A stretch of 64,000 nucleotides of DNA, from the NCBI GenBank assembly GCA_022828595.1, contig JAKGHH010000006.1, forward strand, positions 12,582,499 through 12,646,498, read 5' to 3'. Source of the stretch: Nelumbo lutea. Taxonomy: Eukaryota; Streptophyta; Magnoliopsida; Proteales; Nelumbonaceae. The position numbers and the translations under genes were made by a program. The notes under the pieces were generated by a model, which was not told the DNA's origin, did no database searches, and saw only the letters and a program-made list of their open reading frames with translations. Shown here one piece after another: positions 25,698-37,022 of this stretch (positions are counted from its first letter, which is position 1; every line of letters begins with the position of its first letter).

Positions 25698-26247
25698 GTT
25701 TCATGCATGTGATTGGATCAATTCACACTCACTCAATACCGAGAAAAGACAACACGGTTATACTGATCTTGCCTTCTACTCTTTTTCTTCCTCCTCTTTC
25801 CGCCCTACCCTATTCGATCTCCAATTCTTGGATTGGATCAAGATTCGATCTTGATATTGTTTCTTGCTAGAAGAAATAATTTAGAAGTTGTGCTCACTGT
25901 CCCATTCGATTCTTGTTGAAGAGTCACTAGTTCTTGGTGAACAACTACCTGTTGATCCTGCCTCATCATAAGTTGTGTCATCTTCAATGGAGGGAGGATT
26001 TGGTACACTCTTTGGGCGTGAACACCTATGTTGGGAGGAGCATTGTTACGTGGATTCTGTATCAGGTATATCCCTCCCTTAATTTGGTTTCAGATTTGGT
26101 CCGGTTTGGTTACAAGAATGAACCTTGAAAATGCAATTTTCTAAATTGGGAATAGGATTCCCGGATGGGAGTAAAGAAATTTTTGAAATTTCGCCCAACC
26201 TTCTTGCAGGGTTCGACCATCCATATGATGGATCTCCCTTCCCTTTA
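25698..26247 (+). mobile_element. Right remnant of copia element B
   Basis: GTTTC plus 16-20 bp of leader continue B, then near 25720 the sequence jumps into LTR text ('TTCACACTCACTCAATAC', as at 15726) and runs to the LTR end ...CCCTTTA at 26247. Everything between B's leader and this LTR, including its coding region, has been deleted. Confidence 0.78.
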
Positions 26248-26815
26248 GTTTAGTGGGCCTATGTGGGCCATGCCTTCCTCCTTTGGAATCCTTCAAAGGA
26301 CAGGCCCAACACAACCAACGGCATGAGCCCAGGCGGGCCTGGGCTGGGCTTTGGGTTAAGCCATAAGAGGCATACTTTTTTAAATGAATTGAAAAAATAG
26401 TGAAAATTTTTAAATAAATTAACAAAATAGACAAAATTTAGAAAATTCTTCAAATTTTATTTTATATGAATTTTGATGTATATAATTGCTTATATATGAA
26501 ATAATAACATGAAATTAAAAGAATTACAATACAATTGGAATAAAATAGTATAATAAAATTGAAAATAAAAATTTATATATTAATATATTATATAGCTATG
26601 CTATATATAATTATTATTTCATATACATATATATAATTGTTGTATATAATAATATAAATATAAATATATATGGGTTGTGTCGTGCCTGCCAGCCCACGTG
26701 CCTAGAAATCGAAGCCCAACAGGGCATGGAGGTATGGGTTGGGCCGCAACATGGCTCATGTGCTACAGTAGTGGATCGATCCCGATACGACCCAATTTAC
26801 ACCTCTACACAAGAG
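26248..26815. mobile_element. Probable hAT MITE remnant
   Basis: The right end ...CCCAATTTACACCTCTA is the usual terminus of TAGAGGTGTAAAT-type hAT MITEs. The interior has GGGCC/GGCCC words and an AT-rich core, also typical. The left end is missing where the copia LTR abuts. No duplication can be tested. Confidence 0.5.
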
Positions 26816-28050
26816 TATTCATCAATTGGTGTTGAATAGACCTATTCATGGGCTGTGTTTTGTTGGGTTTGTATTGAGCTTTGCCTCTTCATTAACAAAA
26901 AATTTCTAGGCCCGATTTCCAACTAGACCCATATATAAAGCCCAAAGCCCAATTTGAACATAAAAACTCTTATTGTACCTATGGTGTAAGTTTGTTATTT
27001 TTATTCTCTATGTTTTTTTATAATCTTTATTATATTTTTCTATAATTTTTGTTATTTTTTTCATTTTCTATATTTATTTCTAACTTTTGTTATACTTTCT
27101 TATAATTTATATATGTAGGATTAATGGATTTGACGGGTTGGATTGGGTTATAGCAGTTTTGAGTTGAATCCAACCCATTTAAATTTTCTTAACTGGTCCA
27201 TTTTAGTGGGTCAGATGGGTTGTTGGATTGAAGCATAACCCCTACCCAATTGCCACCCTCAGTATAAATTACTCAGTTTTAGGTCATTTTATAGCTACAT
27301 AAAGATGCTAGCGCGTACAAAGGTACGTTTCTGTTTTTGAATAGCTTAATTTTATGCAGAGGGCACAAGTTTTTAGGGGACTAAGTTTTACAGATTTTAA
27401 ATTAATACAGGAAATTTGGTTTGGGACGGGAAGAAAGAAACAAAAATATATAGTAAAAGAAATAACGCTGTTGCTTATAAATTAGTTGTCAATTTATCAT
27501 CATTGGATGCCCTAACTTGTACCGCATGCTATTGACAAATGGTTAGGGCAAGTGAAGTGGGTCCCCATCAAACAGATACTGTCTAGAAAATAAATCATCA
27601 TAATCATGATCATTCTGACCGGCCAGCACTAACCTAAGTGAATTCTCTTCGGTCTTCAGATGAAATAGCGCTACACAGTCGTTCGTCCAGATGAACAGTG
27701 TTTCTGGTGGGTCACCTTGAGTGATGATGGTGAACTGAACGTGGTGGCATGGCCACTCTCAGTCTTGGTGGTGCTCGATCACTGCCAATTACGTACATGA
27801 CATCTGGATGGTCAGCAAAAAAAAGAAAGTTGGCTTTACCCAAAAAAAGATGTAGATAAAAGATTCATGGGAAGTAAATCGGGAAGCTTCATCAAGTTAC
27901 ATTTAGTTCGATTTCAGCGTCCTTCCTCGGAGACACGGAATTAAATCAGCAAGCAAATTGATATGTTCCCCACTTTATGACAAAAGAATAGTTGTGGGTG
28001 AAGCTCACCCAAAAAAGATTGATGTAGAGGTGGTTGAAATTTTAGTTTAA
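26816..28050. other. AT-rich low-copy stretch, no gene seen
   Basis: No coding region is supported. About 27120-27260 has GGGTTGGATTGGG / CCAACCC words and ends near 'CCCAATTGCCACCCTCA', like a worn hAT MITE end. 27600-27800 is more GC-balanced but has no recognisable frame. Confidence 0.4.
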
Positions 28051-28426
28051 ATCATATTACTTAACTTAAATTGCTAAAACCTCCCTGAAGTTTGCAAGTA
28101 GATTTTTCTCTCACTTAGAATCTTTTAATACACAAAATTGCTCAAAATACCTATGCAGTAATAATTTAACAGTAACAATTGTTTTTACAGAAAAAAAAAA
28201 ACAATGTAAATTTTATGAATAACAAAAAAAGAAAGTTTAAAGTTTGAGAGATTGATATGAATAATTTGGAAATAAATCAATTGCAGAAAAGAGATTGGAA
28301 GGGTTTAGAGTAGCAATTGATACGAAAAATATTTTGGAAAATAAACATTTTGGTCAAAAGTAACTGTATAGGTATTTTGGACATTTTCATGTCTCTTCTT
28401 AGAACATTCAAATAGAAGGGGCTCAG

Positions 28427-28803
28427 TGAGGGACAATTTGACCCGTCCAATGATGTGATGACACATGGAGCAACAAAATGATGTGGTGACACTTTAGCAA
28501 CCTCAAACACCTCAACAATCCTAGTCACCTTGGGCCCCTCAGATCACTTAGCTAAACCAAGGCCCAAGCAGCTCAATACATGCACCGACTTCTAGAAACA
28601 AGTCAGTTGTCTCCAATCTCCTTGTGATCATGGCTATCATCTCTCTCAAATCTTCATCGCTAACTTAAGCATCAAAGTGCCCACACTAGGTAAAGCACCC
28701 TGGAACACTCTAATATTGTCTTCTTGTATTTTGACCATATGACATCTCTACCCCAACGTCTGAGCTATCCTCCAATAGGGAACAATTAGATCATGCACCA
28801 TCA
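28427..28803 (+). repeat. 5' LTR of element D, promoter deleted
   Basis: Collinear with the 3' LTR but about 250 bp shorter. At about 28633 'GATCATGGC' jumps to 'TATCATCTCTCTCAAATC', skipping the part of the 3' LTR that holds its TATATAAAGG box (43331). A smaller gap lies near 28590. Ends ...CACCATCA before the primer site. Confidence 0.82.
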
Positions 28804-28805
28804 AC

Positions 28806-28823
28806 TCGCGTCGTTTGTGGGAA
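28806..28823 (+). promoter_or_regulatory. Primer-binding site of element D
   Basis: TCGCGTCGTTTGTGGGAA aligns with TGGCGCCGTCTGTGGGAA of element E, with four changes. The position just after the LTR supports it. Confidence 0.65.
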
Positions 28824-28876
28824 CACGCAACAAAAAAACATAGTCTCATTCTATTTCTCTACTTCTACACATCCCA

Positions 28877-30530
28877 ATGGATTCCTCAACCAACAACCAA
28901 CCCACCAACAACAATAACAACCAAGTCACAAGGGGGCAAGACTAGCCTGGAGCACATCCAAAAGTCCTCTCTATGACCATTGGGAAATTCACAATGCCCT
29001 TGACCCTGCCAGGCATCCTAGCAATGCCAAACCCAGCCTTTCCCCTGCACCAACTGAACATGCCTCTCCCTCCAATTGAGCCATCAGTGGTTCCTGTTGA
29101 GATCAATGTGCGCCAGTTCAATGAATTGGTATAGTATGTCCATGGCATGAACCTCCAAATGAGGATGTGGGAGGAAAGATTTGCCACCTTGGTAGGAATG
29201 TAGTAGCAGCCACAACAACAACAACCCTAACAGCAACAACTGTAGAACCAGCAACCCTGCAATCAATAGCCCAACAATAGAAACCGGGACTAGGTTTCGG
29301 ACCCTCCTCATCGCACTAATGACTGAAACCGTGTCCTAGTTGAAGAACACAATAGAGCCACGGCTCCCACAAGAATTGAAGCCAATAGATCAACTGAGGT
29401 GTTGAGGAGAAGGCGTCGTCGATGCACACACCGCAACACTAGGAGAAGCCACCTCACTCCCAACAACAACGAGGAGGCAGCTAGGAAAGGAGAGGTGAAC
29501 CAGGTTGCTGCCCAGCCAGCAGTATAGCAGGTGACCCACACCTTCCCACTTGCACCTGAGATCCTTATGGCCCCATGGCCTAAGGACTTCATTGCTCTAA
29601 GCCTAGAGTCTTACGATGGCACCACAGACCCGATCGACCACATAGATAGCTTCTGGAACCTGATGCAGCTTCACAGGGCAAATGATGTAAGCCTCTACAT
29701 GGCCTTCCTAATGACTTTCCGAGGTACAATTCGGATGTGGTGCCCAGGATTATCCGCGGGCTCAATAAAAGCATGAACCAATCATAGATCTTTTTACGAC
29801 GCACTTCGTCACTAGCAAGAGGTGCCCAAAATCATTGACCTGCCTAGTAAATGTGGTCCAGTGACCAAACAAGATGCTCCAAGACTACATCAAGAGGTTC
29901 AACTTGGAGCACCTCTAGATTCCAAACCTCGACCCAATAGTCCATTTCATTGCAGCGGTCAATGGCGTCCGCCACCCTGACTTGCGCTTGGAAGTTGAGT
30001 TGAACCCTCTATCTTCTATGAAGGATTTCCTCCACCAGGCTGACAAGTTCACCAAGGCAGACGGGGTGCTAAGATCCTAGTTAGAGCTAACTGGAAAGAG
30101 GAAGCGAACTAAAGAAGAAGTAGGAAGAAACAAGCAATGGTGCAAGAGTAAGTCATCGAAGAGAAGTCGGTCACCCCGCAATAGGCGATGTAGGTCACCA
30201 AGAAGGAGTAGACCCCCCCCCCACCGGAGTTCCAGATCAGGCTGACATTCAAGAACTCCTCCAATCCAGAACTGGAGTTACACAACCTTCATTGCAAAGA
30301 GAGGTGAAATTTTGATGCAAATAAAGAGACTGAGTATGTGAGATGGCCACCCAAGATGAGAGGTGACCCCACCAACAGGAACCCGAGTAAGTACTGTCAC
30401 TTCCACTGTGATAAAGGCCACGACACTAAGAACTACAGAAACCTAAAGCATGAGATCGAGGAGGCGATCCATCGTGGCTACCTGAAGCACTTCATCAAGC
30501 ACAATGATCGGAGCCGACCTATCGACTAGC
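28877..30530 (+). pseudogene. Gag of gypsy element D, broken
   Basis: Starts ATGGATTCCTCAACC at 28877. The N-terminus is Asn/Gln/Pro-rich; the core has 'YDGTTDPIDHIDSFWNLMQLHRANDVSLYMAFLMTFRG' (29612-29730), the standard Ty3 gag domain, matched by 'YDGSFDPNDHVDAFQSQM' in E. A basic stretch (30090-30250) and a knuckle 'YCHFHCDKGHDTKNY' (about 30391-30435) follow; the last Cys of the CCHC is Tyr. Many in-frame stops (for example the TAG near 28940, and about 29134, 29205) and frameshifts. Gag would form the particle. Confidence 0.85.
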
Positions 30531-30539
30531 CAAGGGACC

Positions 30540-33450
30540 CACCACCACTGAAGTGGTCAATTCGCAAAGTGATCACTGATGATCATTAGCGGTTCGATAG
30601 TGGTAGGATGTACCAATGTAGTAGGAAGAAACTCAGTTCGGGAGTTTGAGCACGAGGGCAAGATCTCGCCGAAGCGCCCTCATGTAGAGTAAGTTATTTA
30701 CTTCACTGATGATGACGCTCACGGGATCTAGTCTCGGCATGACAACGCCCTCGTTGTCAAGAAGATAATCAACAACTTCTTGGTAAAGTGGATTCTGGTC
30801 GACTCCGAAAGCTTGGCCGACATCCTCATTTTGGACACCTTTGAAAAGATGCTACTAGAGAGGAAGGATCTATAGCCAACCGATGTCCCACTTTTTGGCT
30901 TTAGTGGAGACGTGGTGAGGCCCCAAGGTCGAATCAAAGTGCTAGTCACAGTAGCTTCAGAGGACAACTCAATCCATTTCGAGCACAGCTTCCTATTGGT
31001 CACAACTCCGTCCTCCTAAAATGTTATCCTAAGTCGGTCCATCTTGCATGCACTTCGGGCAGTGGTATCAACCTACTACCTCTCGATGAAATTCCCGATG
31101 AGGTATGGAGTGGGGGTAGAATGAGGTGACCAGCAAGAGTAGCACAAGTGCTACGTTGAGGCGCTAAAAGGAAAGGGAAAGCTAGCAGACGATGTCAACC
31201 TGGAGCTGCCTCCTGTGAATATTAATGAGTGAGCCTGCCTAATGGAGGACAGTGTCATGGTCCCGGTTTCAGACACCAAGCCCGAGAAGATCGTCCAGAT
31301 TGGAGCTCGCCTTGCAAAACCATTGTGGTCGCAACTGGTAAGTTTCTTTCTTAATAATTTATATGCTTTTGCATGGTCGGCAGCAGAAATGCCCGGCATA
31401 GGCACCTTTGTCATTACTCGTAAACTTAATGTGGACCCTTTAGTCAGACCAATCAGGCAAAGGAAGACGAACCTCAACCCTGAGAGGTGGAGGATAGATG
31501 AGGAGGAGATTGGGAAGCTTCTTGAAGTAGAGGTCTAGTATCCGAGTTGAATAGCCAAACCTATGCTCGTGAAAAAAGCAAATGACAAGTGGCGCATGGC
31601 ATCAACTACACCGACCTCAACAGAGCCTGCCCAAAGGAATAGTTTCCTACTCCCCATAATAGACTGTCTAATAGACGTGACTTCGAGGCACGAGTTACTT
31701 ACCTTCTTGGATGCCTACTCTGGCTATAACCAAATCTAGATGGACACGGAAGACCAAGAAAAGACTATCCTTATAACTAAATTGGGCTTATATTATTATA
31801 AAGTAATGCTCTTTGGATTGAAAAACGCTGGAGCAACTTTTCAGTGACTTGTAAACAAAATTTTTTCACCATTAATTGGGAATAAAATTAAGGCCTATGT
31901 TAATGACATGGTCATGAAGACCCAATTTGCAAACTCTTTAATTTATTATTTAAACTTTGTTTTTGAAATTCTAAGAAAATCTAACATGAAGCTAAACCCA
32001 AACAAGTTTGTCTTCAGGGTCACATTGGGCAAATTCCTAGGCTATATAGTGCACCAATGTGTCATTGAATCCAACCCAGATAAAATCCAGGAAATCCTTA
32101 TATAAGACCACTTAGGTCAATTAAGGAAGTACAAAAATTAATAGGCCGGATAGCCACCCTGAACCAATTTATGTCTAAATCAGTTGGGTGGTGTCTCCCA
32201 TTTTTCAAAGCCATAAAGAAAAATGAGGAATTTGAGTGGACCAAGGAGAGCCTGATCACATTCGATGAGATCAAAAGGTACAACAGTTCACCTCCATTAT
32301 TGAACAGACCACAACCCGAAGATGAGTTAAAAATCTACCTCTCTACAAGCGACGAGGTGGTTAGCTTGGTACAAATTCGAGAAGTAGACAGGGTGCAACT
32401 ACCCGCTTGCTATATAAGTAAAATTTTGCATGTAGTTGAGACTAGGTACTTGGAAATAGAGAAGTTGGCCTTTGCCTTAGTATTGGCATCTCGAAAGTTG
32501 TGCCCCTACTTCCAAGCCCATACCATCATAGTCCTAACTGATCAACCTTTGACGCATGTTCTTCAAAAGCTTGAGGTCTCAGGAAGGTTAATGAAGTGGG
32601 CCATCGAGTTGAGCGAGTATGACATCTGGTTCGAGCCATGCCCAGCAACCAAGGTGCATGTCCTAGCAGACTTTGTCACCGAGTGCACGTTTAGCACGAC
32701 GACCCCTAGGGTGGCTGAGCCAGCTAGCACGTCGGAGGCATCAATTAGTGTGGTACCCATCCAAATGTGGAAGCAGAGATGGACTAATACTTTATGGGCC
32801 TAGCAAAGTAAAGCTAGAGTATACCCTCCAGTTTGCATTCAAACCATCAAACAATGAAGCGGAGTATGTGGCACTGATAGTCAGGCTGAATTTAGCAAAG
32901 GAGGTTGGTGCAAATAAGGGTGTCAATGGACTAGTTTTGGATTGAACCCTGTCCAGTCTGTAATAAATTTATATTGGATTGGGTTGGATTAAGACAATAT
33001 CTGGTCCATTGATATAAGATAAGAATATAGGTGTCAATGGACTAGGTTTGGGTTGAAACCAATCTAAATCAAAACAAATTTGAACAAATTGGATGGTCCA
33101 CACATTGAATTGGACCGGTCCAAAATGGTCCAAAATATTCATTAGATTGGATTGGACCTTATCCATTTATAATGGACTCACATTGGACTGGACCGGATTG
33201 GACCAAATTCAGTCCAATTGATACCCTTAGGTACAAAGCACGTCGTGGTATGCAGTGATTCTCAATTCGTGGTGAATCAAGTGAATGGGCAGTATGAGGC
33301 TTAGGAGATTGCAATGCCCACCTATTTGGCCAAGGTGAGAGAGCTCCTGCTTGACTTCCACTCATGGTACATTCAATAGATACCAAGGACCGGAAACACA
33401 GAGGCCGATGCGCTCTCAAAGCTGGTTAGTACAATAGAAGTTACAAGAAG
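30540..33450 (+). pseudogene. Pol of element D (protease, RT, two RNase H parts)
   Basis: The protease region reads 'ILVDSESLADILI' (about 30787; the catalytic Asp-Ser is present but Gly is Glu). Then 'ILHALRAVVSTYYLSMKFPMRYG', 'FAWSAAEMPGIGTFVITRKL' before RT, RT 'FLDAYSGYNQI'-like text (31710), '[10 protein letters not shown]', and 'AYVNDMV' where YVDD is expected (Asp to Asn, about 31890). RNase H: 'LLNRPQPEDELKIYLSTSDEVVS' to 'SGRLMKWAIELSEYDIWFEP' (32301-32640), then the second, Tat-type RNase H: 'LEYTLQFAFKPSNNEAEYVALI' (32815) and 'VVCSDSQFVVNQVNGQYEA' (33245), split by a hAT MITE. The frame is repeatedly shifted. Homology ends near 33450 where element F begins; no integrase follows. 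Confidence 0.87.
32915..33229. mobile_element. hAT-type MITE in element D RNase H
   Basis: Termini TAAGGGTGTCAATGGACT and (revcomp of right end) TAAGGGTATCAATTGGACT. Flanks GGTGCAAA (32907-32914) and GGTACAAA (33230-33237) form an 8-bp duplication with one mismatch. Interior repeats GGTGTCAATGGACTAG at 33031. Excision restores the RNase H frame. Confidence 0.88.
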
Positions 33451-33463
33451 AATGGTTTACGTC

Positions 33464-34399
33464 AAAGACCTACTGATTGCCAACTTGGCATTCAGTGCTA
33501 TTATGGCCTCCCCCACACTTATCATACTGTACATGCATAGCTGCCATCTGCATCTCATCAAATTTTTTGCTAAGTGCTCATATTTGTGCAGAGAGAGTTG
33601 TGTATGTATCCACATTATGAAGGCCATGCTGCTTTCTAACTGGTTTCCTTTCTGAATGCCATTGGTAGTTATTGGCTGCCATCTCCTTGATGAGTGCATG
33701 GGCAACCTCGGGAGTCTTATTGTTTATGGAGCCCCCAGTTGCTGCATCTAAGATGGTCTTGTTTGAATCAGTCAGGCCATTATAAAATGTTTGCACCTGT
33801 AGCCAAATCGAAAGGCCATGGTGAGGAACCCTCCTTAGTAGCTCCTTGTAACATTCCCAAGACTCATAGAGAGATTCCCCCTCTTGCTGGAAAAAGGTAG
33901 TAATATCATTCCTCATTTTTGCAGTTTTAGTGGGGGGGAAATACTTAGAGAGGAATCGGCTAGCCATTTTATTCCATGTGGCTATAGATCCTGCCGGTAT
34001 CAACCAAGCCTTGGCTTTATCCTTCAAAGAAAATGGGAATAACCTCAGCCGGATGGCATCATCACTTACCCCATTGTGTTTGAAGGTGTCACAGATTTCC
34101 AAGAACTTAGCAATATGGGCATTCGGATCCTCATGGGCCATACCACAAAATTGAACCGCATTTTGTATCATTTGGATTATGGCCAGTTTAATTTCTAAGT
34201 TATTGGTAGCAATAGTTGGCCTGATAATGCTGGAGGCAGTCCCGGTGAGGGTGGGCTTAGCATAATCCATCATAGTTCTTTGTTCAACCATTTATTGTGC
34301 TTCTTGTCTGACTTGCCTAGCAGCTCTCAAACGGACACGGAGAGTTTGTTCAATCTTCGGGTCGTAAAGGATCTCCTCTAGTTCAGGTCTGCTTGTCAT
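33464..34399 (-). pseudogene. Athila-like gag of element F
   Basis: Starts ATG at 34399 ('MTSRPELEEILYDP'), with one in-frame TAA at about 34293, followed by an open stretch of 237 codons. Core motifs typical of Athila gag: 'GMAHEDPNAHIAKFLEICDTFK', 'DAIRLRLFPFSLKDKAKAWL', 'WNKMASRFLSKYFPPTKTAKMRNDI', 'FYNGL'. After a stop near 33578 the frame continues through a knuckle 'YDKCGGGHNSTEC' (about 33500-33530) in which the first Cys has become Tyr. Then it ends at the junction with D. It is the best preserved gag core in the window and forms the capsid in intact relatives. Confidence 0.88.
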
Positions 34400-36998
34400 A
34401 AACTATAAAGGTCAAAACAATAAAAAGGCCAATATTCACAAAAGAAAATAAATAACTAATCTTATTACAACTGAAAATGTATAGTGAATTATTAGATTAC
34501 AAAAACCTATATCCTAAAATAAATAAATGCAGCTAACTAAAAGCAGATCTGAACCAACATCTTATTCAATATATAAAATTCAGTAGCAATTTACAAATTC
34601 TTAATCAGCTAGCTACTGCAATTTACAAAAGTCTTAGTAAACAGGTCTGAAATCAATAATCTCTGAGAGTAGAACAATAGTTTACAAATTCCTTCTCTTC
34701 ACATTGCTGAAAACAGTGATGAGATTACACAGATCTGAACTGCTGAGACCTGAAATCTCAATAGCTATTGAGAATAGTAATATACAGATCTAAAATTGGT
34801 GTAAATAGGATTGTGAGATAGCAATTCAGACATCAGTTCTACACAAATTTGAGATCAGATCTGAAATCTCAGAAGCTACTGAAAACAACAATATATAACA
34901 GCAGCTACTAATACTTAGAACAGATGTGCCTGCTACTGAGATCAGATCTGAATTCTGTAGCCACTGAGAATAGTATAGTTGTGTTCAGATCTGATTGCAA
35001 AAGTGATAGGTAAGGTAATCAGATCTGAAGTCTCATTATTTTCATAAGAAAAAGCAGACCAAAAAGAGCAGAAACTATAGCAACTATAATGAGTTCAGAT
35101 CCGCAATCTGAGTTCACACCACTAACCTTATTAGTACAGATGCTATGCATGGTTTTTACACATTCAGATCTGAAACTTATGAGGATACAAGCATAAATCA
35201 TTTACACATTCAGATCTGCAATCTTATATTTCAGCAGTTTGAATGGCTGCCATCTACTGTGATCAGGGCTGATATGAGAATTCAGCAAGGAGAATTGGTG
35301 TATATAGATCTGAAATCAGTGGTTATGAATGGTAGCATAGTTTCAGGTCTGTTCTAACTTGCTTTCCATAAGACCTGCTAAATCTCCGAATTGATGTGGG
35401 TTTTAGATCTGAAATCATGATGAATACAGGTCTCATTTCAGATCTGAAACTCTGAATTGAAAGCACTAAGTTAGAAAAAAAATGCTTCATCAAGTGTTCG
35501 GATCTGATTGCAAAAGTGATAAGCTGTGTGATCAGATCTGAACCACAAAATATGCAAGCAATTATAGCAATAAGTTCAGGTCTGAATTTTATAAATCACA
35601 GTTAATGCAATCAAAACTGTACTAGCCACCTATGCATCATTCAACCAGACATTGAAATTTTTTTTTTGTGATGAAATAGAACTAGAACACAAAGACTTAA
35701 TGCAACTATACTATTGAACTATAACAAAATCTTTTATGACTTCAGATCTGATTGCTGAATTCAAAATTGACAAGTATAAGTAATCAGATCTGCACTCTTT
35801 TGATGTTTATACATTTTTTTTTTCTTTTGAGATAAAAGAACCAGAAATTTACTACATTAACTAAACTGAAACTGATATAGAAATTCAGCAATGGGTGCCA
35901 GTGTATTCAGATCTGAAATCAATGGATCAGGTCTGAAATCATGCATAACTTGAGATCAGATCAGTGTATCAGGTCTAAATCCATGCATATCCACTGATTC
36001 CAAATCAGGTCTGTTCTAGCTTGCTTCCCATATACTGCAACCAGATCTGAATTAAGGTTGGAATCAAGAGCTTTAAGCTTCTTATTATTTGTATAACTTG
36101 TATACATCAAATAGTTGCAGAGACCTGAAATCAGGTATGCAACATGTGCTACTAATAGCAGCTGAATTCAGATCTGAATTCAGATGGTTTCATATCTGTA
36201 ATCCGAGTTCACACCACCATCCTAATAGGGTATAGATGTTGTACATGATTTCTACACATTGGGATCTGAAGTTTTATGAGGGCATATGCAAGAATTCTTT
36301 ACACCTTCAGATCTGTAATTTTTCATTTCAGCAGCTACTGATGCTAAGTTCAGTAGCTAGAACCACAGTTATCAGGGCTGATATGAAAATTCAGCAAGGT
36401 GTAATGGTGTATACAGATCTGAGATCAGTATATCAGGTCTGGAATCATGCAATACCACTGATCTTAGATCTGTACACTAGTTGTTCTAGCTTGCTTCTCA
36501 TCAGTCCTGATGTATCTTCGAATGGGGGTGAGTTACAGATCTGAAATCAGACTTGTACTCACACCATTTCAGATCTGAATTTCAGATCTGATCTCAGATC
36601 TGAAACTCAGATTTGAAAGCAGACAAACCATTTTTTTTCTTTTTTTTTTCTTTTAAGAGGGAAGAAAACTAACAGAAAAAAAAGTAAACTAACCAAAATC
36701 TTTTTATGTGAGTGCAGATCTGATTGTTGAATTCAAGAAACAACAAGTAATGCAATCAGATATGTACGCTTTTGAGATAATGAAGCTAAAAAAAGAAAGT
36801 GATCAGATCTACTTAAACTCAACTAAAACTGAAATTAAAGATAGAGCAATCAAGTACTAAGAGAGGAAACCGACTCCATCAATGAAGCCATTGCATTCAA
36901 AACTGAAATTTGAGATGTAGAGTTGAAAACCAGTAATGAATGCAAAGCTACAAATCAGATTAACAGTGGCCAATGGTTCCTAATATTGCTACAATAAG
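34400..36998 (-). other. Leader of element F, rich in CAGATCTG palindromes
   Basis: 2.6 kb between primer site and gag with no supported gene. I count roughly two dozen AGATCTG words, most as the 8-bp palindrome CAGATCTG and often extended to CAGATCTGAAATC, plus near matches (CAGGTCTGAA, GATCTGATTGC). They are spread irregularly, not in fixed tandem. Long leaders are normal for Athila; this composition is not something I know from them. Poly-T patches at 35650, 35815 and 36632. Confidence 0.75.
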
Positions 36999-37016
36999 TC
37001 TCCGGCAACGGCGCCA
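36999..37016 (-). promoter_or_regulatory. Primer-binding site of element F
   Basis: Minus-strand TGGCGCCGTTGCCGGAGA, next to the LTR end with the spacer AGTTTT. It is the conserved Athila/Tat primer site with one change. Confidence 0.88.
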
Positions 37017-37022
37017 AAAACT

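Noticed and set aside
34400..36998. CRISPR-like or satellite array
   Set aside because: The CAGATCTG words are irregularly spaced without constant spacers or a fixed repeat unit.
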